Shown here: positions 1 to 8,343 of the stretch, in pieces
Position numbering within the stretch: the first letter of the stretch is position 1
Layout: each line of letters begins with the position of its first letter
Source: Bacteroidales bacterium F22
GTDB lineage: Bacteria; Bacteroidota; Bacteroidia; Bacteroidales; Bacteroidaceae
Direction: 5' to 3'
DNA: 64,000 bases
Assembly (NCBI GenBank): GCA_029541985.1
Contig: CP095414.1
Span: 682,001-746,000 of the forward strand
Translations under genes and position numbers: made by a program
Notes under the pieces: model-generated
What the model was told of the DNA's origin: nothing
Databases searched by the model: none
The model's input: only the letters and a program-made list of their open reading frames with translations

Positions 1-216
1 TTTGATGTGCCCGCTAAAGGAGCGATCTGTCATCTGATGGGTGAGCCACAAGAAGAACGCTTGGTATGGCTTCACAATGAGCAAGCAATCATGTCTCCGG
101 AATGGTCAATCCATGCTGCAGCAGGAACAAGTAATTACAACTTTATCTGGGGTATGGGTGGTGAAAACCTAGACTATGGTGATAAAGAAGTCATCTCTAT
201 TTCTGAGATGAGATAA
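1..216 (+). CDS. kduI: 5-keto-4-deoxyuronate isomerase, 3' end only
   Basis: The frame is open from base 1, so the gene begins before the window; about 71 C-terminal residues are visible and end at TAA 214-216. The motifs [24 protein letters not shown] and FIWGMGGEN match the cupin C-terminal part of KduI, which isomerises 5-keto-4-deoxyuronate from pectin or glycosaminoglycan breakdown. The internal GTG at base 7 is not a start, because the reading frame continues upstream of it. The gene faces the sialate esterase and shares a hairpin terminator with it. A FucP-type permease and a LacI regulator nearby fit a uronate-use locus (inference). Confidence 0.9.
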   Translation, partial: FDVPAKGAICHLMGEPQEERLVWLHNEQAIMSPEWSIHAAAGTSNYNFIWGMGGENLDYGDKEVISISEMR

Positions 217-283
217 ACAATCAAGAACCTATGGGGTGCATCACCTGCCAAGAGAATGCAGGGAAAGCCCCCTCATAAAACAA

Positions 284-323
284 AAAGTCCCGAAGACGAT
301 TAGTTAATCATCTTCGGGACTTT
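284..323. terminator. Bidirectional hairpin terminator
   Basis: Perfect 13-bp arms, 284-296 and 311-323, enclose a 14-nt loop. The left arm starts with an A-run and the right arm ends in a T-run, so it can end transcripts from both strands. It lies between kduI (+) and the convergent esterase gene (-). Confidence 0.85.
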
Positions 324-340
324 GTATGGAACCATTCAGA

Positions 341-1789
341 CTATTTGTCAGTCCATTGATCAGTTCTGAAAGAAGAAGCAGGAAGATGCGCCCCATTGAA
401 GAGACTGCCCACTACCCAATTCTTGAAACAATATCTAACCGCCACAGGAGCAGTTACCTCAGGACAAGAGACAAGAACTTGATTTTTATTTCTCACGATA
501 GTAGCTTGGGCAGGATGAAACACCTTATCCTGTCCCGCAATTTCAAAGCCAGTGAGTGGTTTGCCAAAAGTATACAACCCCTTGAACGTATCCTTGAAAG
601 AGATTAGAATCTGACCCTCCTTCACTTGCTTCATAGACTTATAGATAGGACCACAACAAGCGATACGGTTCAGTCCATAAGTCTTGTTCAAAGCCCAATA
701 AGAAAGTCGTTCGGCTACTTCATCCTTATGAGATGGGTGGATAGACTTCTCTTCTCCCAAATCCATGATACAAGCCATACCCACATTGGACAATTTATCC
801 AAAGTCTGCATCTGAGCTTCGCGAAGATAAGCCGAGTTCACTTTCGAATCATATATATAAGGAGCGATCTGTACATAGTAGAAAGGCAAGTCACCTTGTC
901 CCCACTCATCGCGCCATTGCTGAATCATAGCAGGAAACAGTTCCTTATACTCTGCTGGCCAATGACGATTAGACTCCCCTTGATACCATAGAAATCCCTT
1001 CACACCATAACCGATGATAGGATGAATCATGGCATTGTAGATAGTATAAGGCCAGCCATTAGCTCTGCCTTTATTGAGGTCAATCTCAGACCAATGATAA
1101 GTAGGAAAATGTTTCTGTAGAACAGACTTACTCATCCATGCTTCGACCAGTGAACCGCCCCATGCACTTTGGATGACTCCCACAGGTACCTTCAACATAT
1201 GGTGAAGACGTTTGGCATAAAGAAATCCGACTGCACTAAAGTTATGCACTGTATTCATCCCTGCAACTGTCCACTGAGCCGATTTGATATCTGTCTGAGG
1301 AACTTGATTGAAACGTTTATCAATCTTATAGAGGCGAATATCGTGGTAGTCAGTATCCATCATCAATTTGTTGTACTTACGGATTGGTTGATCATTCCAT
1401 CCCTCTAAAGGATATTCCATGTTGCTTTGTCCAGAACAAACCCACACTTCACCTAGAAGCACATCAGCATATTCGACCGTCGTCGTTCCCTTAATCTTCA
1501 GCCATTGAGGTTGACAATCAGTTTTCGGAGTAGGCAGAGCGAAGCGCCAATGTCCTTCAGGGTCTGACTGTGTGGTCAGCTTCTCTCCCCACGAAGTCTG
1601 TAAAGACAATTCGACATCAGGAACATCAGTTCCCCATATAGCCACAGTATCTTCTTGCTGAAGAACCATATGGTTATTGAAGATAGTAGGCAAGACAGTC
1701 TGCGCATGGCTAGAAAATGTCAGCAATAAGCTACTGAACAAAAGGCCTATGAACAACCTCCCATTGATTTTCATGTTTTTTGTTTTCAT
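341..1789 (-). CDS. Sialate O-acetylesterase (SGNH/SASA family), exported
   Basis: The 482-residue protein removes O-acetyl groups from sialic acid or similar sugars. The first 30 residues form a signal peptide ending near SHAQ, so it acts outside the cytoplasm. Family motifs are the nucleophile block VCSGQSNMEYPL (about residues 117-128), the WYQGESN block near 270, and a late D-x-x-H-type segment (SIHPSHKDE, near 350). Length is normal for the family. A second ATG five codons in (1774) could also serve as start. A TATTTTTG -7 box on this strand lies at 1825-1832. The linked FucP-type permease and KduI suggest host-glycan use (inference). Confidence 0.88.
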   Translation of the reverse strand: MKTKNMKINGRLFIGLLFSSLLLTFSSHAQTVLPTIFNNHMVLQQEDTVAIWGTDVPDVELSLQTSWGEKLTTQSDPEGHWRFALPTPKTDCQPQWLKIKGTTTVEYADVLLGEVWVCSGQSNMEYPLEGWNDQPIRKYNKLMMDTDYHDIRLYKIDKRFNQVPQTDIKSAQWTVAGMNTVHNFSAVGFLYAKRLHHMLKVPVGVIQSAWGGSLVEAWMSKSVLQKHFPTYHWSEIDLNKGRANGWPYTIYNAMIHPIIGYGVKGFLWYQGESNRHWPAEYKELFPAMIQQWRDEWGQGDLPFYYVQIAPYIYDSKVNSAYLREAQMQTLDKLSNVGMACIMDLGEEKSIHPSHKDEVAERLSYWALNKTYGLNRIACCGPIYKSMKQVKEGQILISFKDTFKGLYTFGKPLTGFEIAGQDKVFHPAQATIVRNKNQVLVSCPEVTAPVAVRYCFKNWVVGSLFNGAHLPASSFRTDQWTDK

Positions 1790-2285
1790 GTTTAAAAATT
1801 AATTTGTTATTGATTACGGTTAGACAAAAATAGTTTAGTTATTTTACACTTCACAACTGTCATATTTAAACATAGAGGAAGTTCCTACAGTGATGGAAAG
1901 TATCATTCATGACCAATCGTCGGACTGATATGTTATTCGTTAACAGAATAGGCCAATACTCCCCCAAGAGATGCTTCATCATTAGTAATGAAGGACTTCG
2001 TCTTCTACTTTTTGAACACGAAAGAACAATCTAGTTGCACTTTGTGTTTACCATTTGACATCGTCAAAAAAAAGCTTTGAGGTTGTTCAAGAAACAGAGC
2101 AAGCCCCTCGACGCTTTTTCTAAGCCCTTAAATGATGAGTTGCACTCAGCCATAGCTTCATGTCGCCAAATAGCCTCAGAAGAGAGACTAAAATTTCACT
2201 ATAGTAAAAAAGACAGGAAGCGAAAAAATTACATCAAAAAAAGTGAAATAAAATAACAACAATCCGATAAGATACCCGACATCGA
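1790..2285. other. Intergenic region, 496 bp
   Basis: No convincing gene is visible. It contains a likely -7 box (minus strand, 1825-1832) for the esterase gene. A short minus-strand open stretch at about 2080-2190 resembles decayed coding DNA but has no family I recognise. Confidence 0.5.
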
Positions 2286-3713
2286 TTATTTCAAATGAAA
2301 TTTCGACGTCCTATAGCCATATATAGTGATCAAGACAAAACAAATCAGCGGCAAGATGAAGGAGAAGTTCACTGCTGGAAAACCAGCCAAAGTGCCCATA
2401 TCGATGATTGAAGCTTGAATCTTGGGTAAGAAGGTACCGCCAATGATAGCTAAGATAAGTCCTGCAGCTCCAAACTTAGCATCATCCCCCATCCCATTGA
2501 GAGCGATACCATATATGGTAGGAAACATCAGTGACATACATGCTGAGATACCAATCAATGAATATAATCCCCATATATTTTCGAAGAAAATCGTACCTAG
2601 TGTCAAGATGATGCTTCCGATAGCTAGATACTGCAACAGTTTGCCTGGTTGGATATATTTGAGAATGAAGGTACAGACAAATCGAGCAACCAAAAAGACA
2701 AACATAGCTAAAATGTTGTACAACTGAGCTACGTGTGCTGCACCACCCGCTGTCAAACCATCAATGGCATTGCCTGACATGATATTAGCAGCCACCGTAT
2801 CAGACAAGAATCCGAGATGATGAACCACGTATAGCCATCCACCTGCCAAGGCATCTGGAGCAAGGCCATACTTCATGAAGAGGCGTTGACCATACTGAAC
2901 GATAAAAGTCCAACACATGATTTGTGCCCCTACATAAAAGGTCTGAGAGATGACTCCCTCTCGATATCTTGCTATCTTCAATAATTTAGTGATGGTTTTG
3001 ATTAGATTGAGACTATGGTCTGAGTCAGCATTTTTAGGCATCTTCACCAAAGCTATAATGATAAACATGACGAAAATCACTAGACCTATCGCTATATAAG
3101 GTTGACTTAAGATATGAAGATCTTTGAATTTTATAGCATCAAACTGTTCCGCTGGCAACGCAGCTCTTTCTGCTGCACTAAATGGATTTAGCTTGGCTTG
3201 AATCACGGTAGTGGCTACAAACATACCTATCAACGAACCCATTGGATTGAAAGCCTGTGCCAGATTTAATCGACGAGTAGCCGTCTCTGCCGACCCCATC
3301 GATAAGATATATGGATTGGCACTTGTCTCGAGGAAAGACAAGCCACAAGTCATCACAAAATAAGCGATGAGGAAAGGACAAAATAAGCCCAAAGAACTCG
3401 CAGGCAAGAAAAGAAATCCACCCAAGGCATAAAGTCCAAGTCCCACTAAGATACCCGCCTTATAGCTATATTTCCGGATGAACAAAGCAGCAGGAAAAGC
3501 CATCGCACCATAACCGCCGTAAAACACGACTTGTACCCAAGTGCCTCCACTAGCTCCCATGTTAAATATTCTAGAAAAGGCCTCGACCATGGGATTGGTA
3601 ATATCATTGGCAAATCCCCAGAGTGCAAAGCAACTCGTTATCAAAATAAAAGGAATAAGTACACCAGATGGAACTATCCGGTCTCTCTTTTTGTGAATCT
3701 CTTTGTTCATCAT
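2286..3713 (-). CDS. FucP-type sugar:H+ symporter (MFS, FHS family)
   Basis: A 475-residue protein with about 12 hydrophobic segments. The N-terminal segment CFALWGFANDITNPMV and the later SFLETSANPYIL match the L-fucose permease family. It should import a monosaccharide across the inner membrane by proton symport. The substrate cannot be read from the sequence; uronate or sialate-related sugars are suggested only by the neighbours. It is transcribed away from its LacI-type regulator gene in the same direction, with about 100 bp between them. No truncation is seen. Confidence 0.88.
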   Translation of the reverse strand: MMNKEIHKKRDRIVPSGVLIPFILITSCFALWGFANDITNPMVEAFSRIFNMGASGGTWVQVVFYGGYGAMAFPAALFIRKYSYKAGILVGLGLYALGGFLFLPASSLGLFCPFLIAYFVMTCGLSFLETSANPYILSMGSAETATRRLNLAQAFNPMGSLIGMFVATTVIQAKLNPFSAAERAALPAEQFDAIKFKDLHILSQPYIAIGLVIFVMFIIIALVKMPKNADSDHSLNLIKTITKLLKIARYREGVISQTFYVGAQIMCWTFIVQYGQRLFMKYGLAPDALAGGWLYVVHHLGFLSDTVAANIMSGNAIDGLTAGGAAHVAQLYNILAMFVFLVARFVCTFILKYIQPGKLLQYLAIGSIILTLGTIFFENIWGLYSLIGISACMSLMFPTIYGIALNGMGDDAKFGAAGLILAIIGGTFLPKIQASIIDMGTLAGFPAVNFSFILPLICFVLITIYGYRTSKFHLK

Positions 3714-3810
3714 AATTGGTTAATCTAAAGTTATAAAGTTCTATTTTTTGTGTGTTAATATTCATAGTAGCCAGTTGTTCCAACGATTGAAATAAAAAGA
3801 AAAAAAACGA

Positions 3811-4857
3811 TTAGTCAGTATCGCTTTTAGAAGAATTGCGAATGATCAGTGTAGGCTCAAGCACCACTCGCTGGGGGACAAAGGATTCACTCTCTTGGCG
3901 GAGTTGTCTGAGAATCAATTTTCCGGCGCAATGTCCCATCTCTATACTCGCTTGGTCGACGGTACTGATAGCAGGTTCTAGATAAAGCGTGAAATTTTCA
4001 TTACTAAACCCAACTATTTTTATCTCTTTAGGTACACAAATCTTATTTTTACGCAATATTTGCAGCGCACCTACAGCCGAAAAATCACTGGCACAGAAAA
4101 GTGCATCAGGACGTTCTTCAATCGGAAGTCTCAAGAGTTTTTCCATACAATTACGACCATCTTCGACGAGCAATTCACTATTGAGGATATAGTCTTCACG
4201 AACAGCTATAGCGGCATCGCTCAAAGCAGCCTTATAACCAGCGATACGGTTAGCATACAATTCTAGATGTGGACTTCCAGCCAAATGAGCGATTCGCCGA
4301 CAACCCTGATTAATCAAATGGGTGACCGCTTCATAAGCTCCTTTGAAATCGTCTAGTTCTACCGTACTCACCCCAAAATCTTTCAAGACACGATCAAATA
4401 AAATCAGTGGTATCTGCTGTTCTTTGACTCGTTGAAGGTGTGAAAAATCTTCGATATCACTACCGATAGAGACGATTAATCCATCTACTCGAGCATCTAG
4501 AAGCGTCTCGACCACTTCTTGTTCTTTTTGTTCGGAATTGCCAGATTGTGCCAATAGGACTCTATATCCGGCTTCCATCACGGTCTCTTCTATGCCTTTT
4601 ATCACAGATGAAAAGAAAGAGAAGTCTACTGCAGGAACAACCACACCAATCAGCTTACTACGTCCACTTCGCAAAGCAGCGGCCAGTTGATTCGGTTTGT
4701 AGTTGAGTTTTTTCGCCATCTTCTTCACTGCGGCTTTGGTATCATCACTCATACGAGGATGGTCATTCAAAGCTTTGGACACTGCTGATGGTGTCAGATG
4801 CATAGCGTTTGCAATATCTTGTAAGGTAACCTTTCTTTTTCCCATATTTTTCATCAT
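3811..4857 (-). CDS. LacI-family transcriptional regulator
   Basis: The N-terminal helix-turn-helix (VTLQDIANAMHLTPSAVSKAL) and hinge (LNYKPNQLAAALRSGRS) are followed by a periplasmic-binding-like sensor domain (LIGVVVPAVDF, DGLIVSI, HLAGSPHLELYANR). The frame is open to an ATG at 4914, but LacI proteins start a few residues before the HTH. A TATTTTTG -7 box lies at 4865-4872, downstream of that ATG, so a start at 4857, 4854 or 4845 is more likely. It probably controls the adjacent permease and esterase genes in response to a sugar (inference). Confidence 0.85.
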   Translation of the reverse strand: MMKNMGKRKVTLQDIANAMHLTPSAVSKALNDHPRMSDDTKAAVKKMAKKLNYKPNQLAAALRSGRSKLIGVVVPAVDFSFFSSVIKGIEETVMEAGYRVLLAQSGNSEQKEQEVVETLLDARVDGLIVSIGSDIEDFSHLQRVKEQQIPLILFDRVLKDFGVSTVELDDFKGAYEAVTHLINQGCRRIAHLAGSPHLELYANRIAGYKAALSDAAIAVREDYILNSELLVEDGRNCMEKLLRLPIEERPDALFCASDFSAVGALQILRKNKICVPKEIKIVGFSNENFTLYLEPAISTVDQASIEMGHCAGKLILRQLRQESESFVPQRVVLEPTLIIRNSSKSDTD

Positions 4858-5018
4858 ATATCTGCAAAAATAAAACTTTATTCTGGACGTACCTACTTTT
4901 AGGTCTTTTTTCATAAGTAAAAGCAGTTATTTTTTATTCTAATCAGCTCAATATCACATGTCAAAGAATTCATAGGAAGTATTTTAATCATTTGAAATAA
5001 TAATTATCCCTTTTTTCT

Positions 5019-5049
5019 TTTGAATATTGAACAATTGTTCATAACTTTG
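5019..5049 (+). promoter_or_regulatory. Bacteroidetes promoter with palindromic operator
   Basis: TTTG (5019-5022) and TAACTTTG (5042-5049) are spaced by 19 bp, a good match to the Bacteroidetes -33/-7 pattern. The spacer contains a perfect 14-bp palindrome, TGAACAATTGTTCA (5028-5041), that abuts the -7 box. A repressor bound there would block polymerase. The likely target is the DUF134 operon starting at 5082. Confidence 0.75.
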
Positions 5050-5081
5050 CATCAAACAAAAGAAAAACGATCAACAAGAAT

Positions 5082-5558
5082 ATGGTAGGAAGACCCCAAA
5101 AAATACGCAAGATAGCTGGTGCTCCATCAGTCGAAGGATTTATACCCAAAGGGCCTCGTCGTGGACGTCAACTTCGTGGAAGAGGACGATTTAGGAGACA
5201 TGAAGAAGATATTTTTCTTCTTTTTGAGGAATATGAATCGATTCGGCTACTCGATTATGAAGGCCTCAATCAGACAGCAGCTTCTGAGCAGATGCATGTA
5301 TCACGCCCTACACTGACACGCATCTATCAGCGTGCTCGCCAAAAAGTAGCTAAAGCCTTTATCGAAGGACGTGTCATTCGTTTCGAAGGAGGAAAAGTCA
5401 ATTTCAAGGCAGAGTGGTATCAGTGTACCGATTGTGAAAGTATCTTCAATATTTCAGAAAAGAAACAGGAAGTCATGGAAGAAGTGATGTGTCCGCTATG
5501 TAGCGGCAGTAAAATCATCGTTTATCATGCAGCAGATTCGTTGATGGATGACGAATAA
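5082..5558 (+). CDS. DUF134 family DNA-binding protein
   Basis: A 158-residue protein opening with MVGRPQKIRKI, which is typical of DUF134. A sigma-like helix-turn-helix spans about residues 60-92 (LNQTAASEQMHVSRPTLTRIYQRAR). A C-terminal four-Cys knuckle (Cys115, 118, 137, 140) probably binds zinc or iron. The family is usually found next to NifX/NifB-like genes, as here. It is first in a tight same-strand operon and is the obvious candidate to bind the palindrome in its own promoter (inference). The region between residues 23 and 40 is unusually Arg/Gly-rich. Confidence 0.88.
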   Translation: MVGRPQKIRKIAGAPSVEGFIPKGPRRGRQLRGRGRFRRHEEDIFLLFEEYESIRLLDYEGLNQTAASEQMHVSRPTLTRIYQRARQKVAKAFIEGRVIRFEGGKVNFKAEWYQCTDCESIFNISEKKQEVMEEVMCPLCSGSKIIVYHAADSLMDDE

Positions 5559-5622
5559 CGGGCGTATAAAGGCCATCAGTTAAGAACATTTTAGTCCCCA
5601 AATAATCATTAAACAAAACAAG

Positions 5623-5937
5623 ATGAAAGTAGTTATTACAAGTAAAGAGAACAATATCAATAGTTTGGTTGATCCCCGTTTTGGACGTGCAGCCTTTTTC
5701 GCTGTATATGATACCGACACAGACAGTATCGAATGGCTTGGCAATGATGTAGTAGATATGCAACATGGTGCTGGAACAGGCGCAGTCAATCTATTGGCCA
5801 ACCTAGGAGCGAAAAAGATTTTTGCTGTGGCATTTGGTGCTAAAGTAAAACCTTTACTCGACGAACTAGATATCCAGATGGTTATCGTCAAAGAAAATCA
5901 GACGGTAGCAAATATCATCGCTCTTCTAAAGAAATAA
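5623..5937 (+). CDS. NifX/NifB-like iron-molybdenum cofactor family protein
   Basis: This 104-residue protein is a stand-alone dinitrogenase Fe-Mo cofactor domain (PF02579 type): MKVVITSKENN, LVDPRFGRAAFF, and GTGAVNLLANLGAKKIFA. The family includes NifX and the orange protein (ORP), which binds a Mo-Cu sulfide cluster. No nif genes are present, so nitrogen fixation is not implied. It sits between the DUF134 gene and two MinD-type Fe-S ATPases. That is the arrangement seen around ORP in Desulfovibrio, so an ORP-like role in metal-cluster handling is inferred. Confidence 0.88.
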   Translation: MKVVITSKENNINSLVDPRFGRAAFFAVYDTDTDSIEWLGNDVVDMQHGAGTGAVNLLANLGAKKIFAVAFGAKVKPLLDELDIQMVIVKENQTVANIIALLKK

Positions 5938-5976
5938 AGAGGTAAGAATAACATAATCTCTAGAAAAAAACAAAAC

Positions 5977-6834
5977 ATGAAGATAAGTATAGCGAGCGGA
6001 AAAGGAGGAACGGGCAAAACGTTTGTCTCCACGAATCTATTCCGATTGATGCAGTTGCAACAGAAGTCTGTGGTTTTGGTTGATTGTGATGTCGAGGTTC
6101 CTAATAGTCATGTCTTTTTAGAAACCACGGACATAGCCAATCATAGCGTGACAGATTTCCGTCCAGACATAAACCTAGATGCTTGTATTTTTTGCGGAAA
6201 GTGTGTCGACTATTGTCATTTCAATGCGATGATTTGTGTCCCGGGAGCCCACCTGACGAAGATGGTTGCTGACTTATGTCACGGTTGCACTGCTTGTATG
6301 GTGGCATGCCCCGTAGGTGCAATCACAGAAAATCAGATAGAAGTAGGACAAGTGACGACCAAGGTCACTAAAGATGGAGCACCCCTTGTCGAAGGACGTA
6401 TCAAGGTGGGAACGATGTCTGCTATCCCGGCAATCAATGAGGCGGTAGCTTATGCGACAAGTCAATATCCAGCTGATTATTACTTATTGGATTCTCCTCC
6501 TGGCACGTCGTGTCCGTTTATTCAGACCACTGCCAAATCGGATATCGTCCTCTTGGTTACGGAACCGACCCCCTTTGGATTGAGTGACCTGACACAAGCC
6601 ATGGATACGCTGGATAATATGAACAAATCGTATCGTGTAGTCATCAATCGGGCTGATTTGGGCGATGATACGATGGAGAAATATCTCGAACAACGAGGGG
6701 TGGAAGTGCTGGCACGAATCCCGTTTGACAAGCAGATTGCTGCTTGCTATGCATCTGGACGCTTGGTCGTGGATGAGTTGCCTGTATATAGAGCTTATTT
6801 TGAACGCTTAGTAGAAAAGATTATTGCCTTATGA
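5977..6834 (+). CDS. MinD/Mrp-type ATPase with two 4Fe-4S motifs (first copy)
   Basis: A 285-residue cytoplasmic ATPase. The deviant Walker A GKGGTGKT is at residues 8-15, and a switch-like DSPPGTSCP segment lies near 172. A ferredoxin insert carries two CxxCxxCxxxC motifs (Cys70/73/76/80 and Cys101/104/107/111). Such proteins are linked to Fe-S or metal-cluster assembly. Its stop overlaps the start of the second ATPase gene by 4 bp, so the two are translationally coupled and probably form a heterodimer (inference from ORP-type clusters). Confidence 0.9.
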   Translation: MKISIASGKGGTGKTFVSTNLFRLMQLQQKSVVLVDCDVEVPNSHVFLETTDIANHSVTDFRPDINLDACIFCGKCVDYCHFNAMICVPGAHLTKMVADLCHGCTACMVACPVGAITENQIEVGQVTTKVTKDGAPLVEGRIKVGTMSAIPAINEAVAYATSQYPADYYLLDSPPGTSCPFIQTTAKSDIVLLVTEPTPFGLSDLTQAMDTLDNMNKSYRVVINRADLGDDTMEKYLEQRGVEVLARIPFDKQIAACYASGRLVVDELPVYRAYFERLVEKIIAL

Positions 6835-8084
6835 AAATAGCTATTATTAGTGGAAAGGGAGGAACAGGAAAGTCATGTATCACCTCTGATTTTATCGTAC
6901 AGAGCAAAGCTACATTTGCTATCGATTGCGATGTCGATGCAGCAAACTTGTACTTGCTCTTTGACCAGAAGGTTGAGAAGGAGGAGCATTATGTATCTGG
7001 TGAATACCCTTCTATCGATTTGGACAAGTGCAGAAGTTGTGGCAAATGTGTCCGCGCATGCCACTATGGGGCATTGTCGATGGTGGATAGAAAAGTAGTC
7101 TTGGATGAAGTCTCTTGCGAGGGCTGTGAACTCTGCCAACGAGTGTGCCCATTTGATGCTATCACCATGGTTCATGATCATGAAAGTAGCATCTTCTTAG
7201 GCCCTTTTAAATATGGATATATGGCGCGTGCGAGGTTGTATCCTGGTGAGGAAAACTCGGGCAAATTAATCAATGAACTTCGTAGTCAAGCTGACAAGTT
7301 GATGGAGCATATGGATTTTGAAAATATCATCATGGATGGCCCTCCGGGAATCGGATGCCCACTCATCTCTACTATCACAGGAGTGGATTTGGTGGTTATT
7401 GTCACTGAACCGACACGTTCAGGTATTGAGGATTTGAAACGGGTGACGGAAGTTGTAGACGGGTTTGGTATCCCTCGTACAGTTATCATTAATAAGTATG
7501 ATTTGGATAGTTCATGCTCTGAAACCATCGAACAGTGGTGTCAGCAGCAAGGAATCATCGTGGCTAGTAAAGTTCCTTTTGATAGGCAGATGGTGGATGC
7601 GATGCTACACAAAAAAAGCATCTCAGAATATGCTCCTGACTCGGATTGTGCAAAAGCAATAAAAGTAGCTCTCGAAAAAAGTTTGGATGTAGGGAAATCT
7701 TTATCATCAGAGAGAGAAACGAACAATGAAGAAAACGCAGATGGCAGCGCAGATAGAATAGAAAACAGCGCAAGCAAAGACGCTGAAAAAAACGTAGAAA
7801 GGGTACACTGCGGAAATAAGAAAAGCAGATGTAACCATAATATTAACACTTTAAATAATTCAATTATGCCAAACAGAAATGGGACAGGTCCTGAGGGACA
7901 AGGTGCAGGAACAGGTAGAGGATTGGGTTCTTGCGGACAAGGTAACAATGCACAGACTTCAGGTCAAGGACTTGGAAGAGGTCAAGGACTTGGAAGAGGT
8001 CAAGGAGGCCGTGGTCAAGGACTCGGAAGAGGACAAGGCCAAGGACGTGGCCAAGGAAGAGGACAAAGGAGAGGAAACCAATAA
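6831..8084 (+). CDS. MinD/Mrp-type ferredoxin ATPase with Gly/Gln/Arg-rich C-terminal tail
   Basis: Residues 1 to about 280 repeat the fold of the upstream gene: Walker A GKGGTGKS at 8-15 and ferredoxin Cys67/70/73/77 and Cys96/99/102/106. The protein is 417 residues, about 130 longer than its partner. Residues 285-345 are low-complexity and end in a segment that reads like translated spacer (HNINTLNNSI). From Met346 (ATG at 7866) the sequence resembles small DUF5320-type proteins (MPNRNGTGPEGQG, TGRGLGSC), then GQGLGRG repeats. This may be a fusion, or two genes lying in the same frame. Confidence 0.85.
   Translation: MKIAIISGKGGTGKSCITSDFIVQSKATFAIDCDVDAANLYLLFDQKVEKEEHYVSGEYPSIDLDKCRSCGKCVRACHYGALSMVDRKVVLDEVSCEGCELCQRVCPFDAITMVHDHESSIFLGPFKYGYMARARLYPGEENSGKLINELRSQADKLMEHMDFENIIMDGPPGIGCPLISTITGVDLVVIVTEPTRSGIEDLKRVTEVVDGFGIPRTVIINKYDLDSSCSETIEQWCQQQGIIVASKVPFDRQMVDAMLHKKSISEYAPDSDCAKAIKVALEKSLDVGKSLSSERETNNEENADGSADRIENSASKDAEKNVERVHCGNKKSRCNHNINTLNNSIMPNRNGTGPEGQGAGTGRGLGSCGQGNNAQTSGQGLGRGQGLGRGQGGRGQGLGRGQGQGRGQGRGQRRGNQ
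7866..8084 (+). CDS. Possible separate Gly/Gln/Arg-rich small protein (internal start)
   Basis: An in-frame ATG at 7866 would give a 72-residue protein starting MPNRNGTGPEGQGAGTGRG, the usual N-terminus of small DUF5320-like proteins encoded beside such ATPases. The 40 bases before it are AT-rich and look like a Bacteroidales leader rather than coding DNA. If used, this start gives a second product nested in the ATPase gene. It could equally be only the tail of the fused protein. Confidence 0.45.
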   Translation: MPNRNGTGPEGQGAGTGRGLGSCGQGNNAQTSGQGLGRGQGLGRGQGGRGQGLGRGQGQGRGQGRGQRRGNQ

Positions 8085-8159
8085 GTTAATCTCTAGTGTC
8101 TGTATCTAGCGATTATCCTTAGAAAGGATGAGGATAGGAACTAATTGAAATTGAAAAAG

Positions 8160-8198
8160 ATAGGTGTGTCAACAAAATTCTTGACACACCTATTTTTC
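8160..8198 (+). terminator. Rho-independent terminator
   Basis: Perfect 13-bp arms (8160-8172 and 8181-8193) with an 8-nt loop, followed by a T-run. It ends the DUF134/NifX-like/MinD operon. Confidence 0.9.
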
Positions 8199-8247
8199 TA
8201 TTTAGGAATATTATAGTATGACCTATTTCAAGATATCAATTTTATCG

Positions 8248-8255
8248 TATCTTTG
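8248..8255 (+). promoter_or_regulatory. -7 box for the SulP gene
   Basis: TATCTTTG matches the Bacteroidetes -7 consensus and lies about 90 bp before the SulP start. The upstream element is only TTTC (8226-8229), at a 19-bp spacing. Confidence 0.5.
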
Positions 8256-8343
8256 CACACTTTATACAATAGAAGACTCACCAATGTGAATTGCAATGGG
8301 ATAACAACTTGGCAATATCACTTTAAAAACATTCAACAAATCA

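Noticed and set aside
2080..2190. Possible decayed gene between the esterase and permease genes
   Set aside because: Only about 35 codons are open and no family is recognised.
5623..5937. Nitrogen fixation gene
   Set aside because: The NifX-like domain is not accompanied by nifHDK or any other nif gene; the family is broader than nitrogen fixation.
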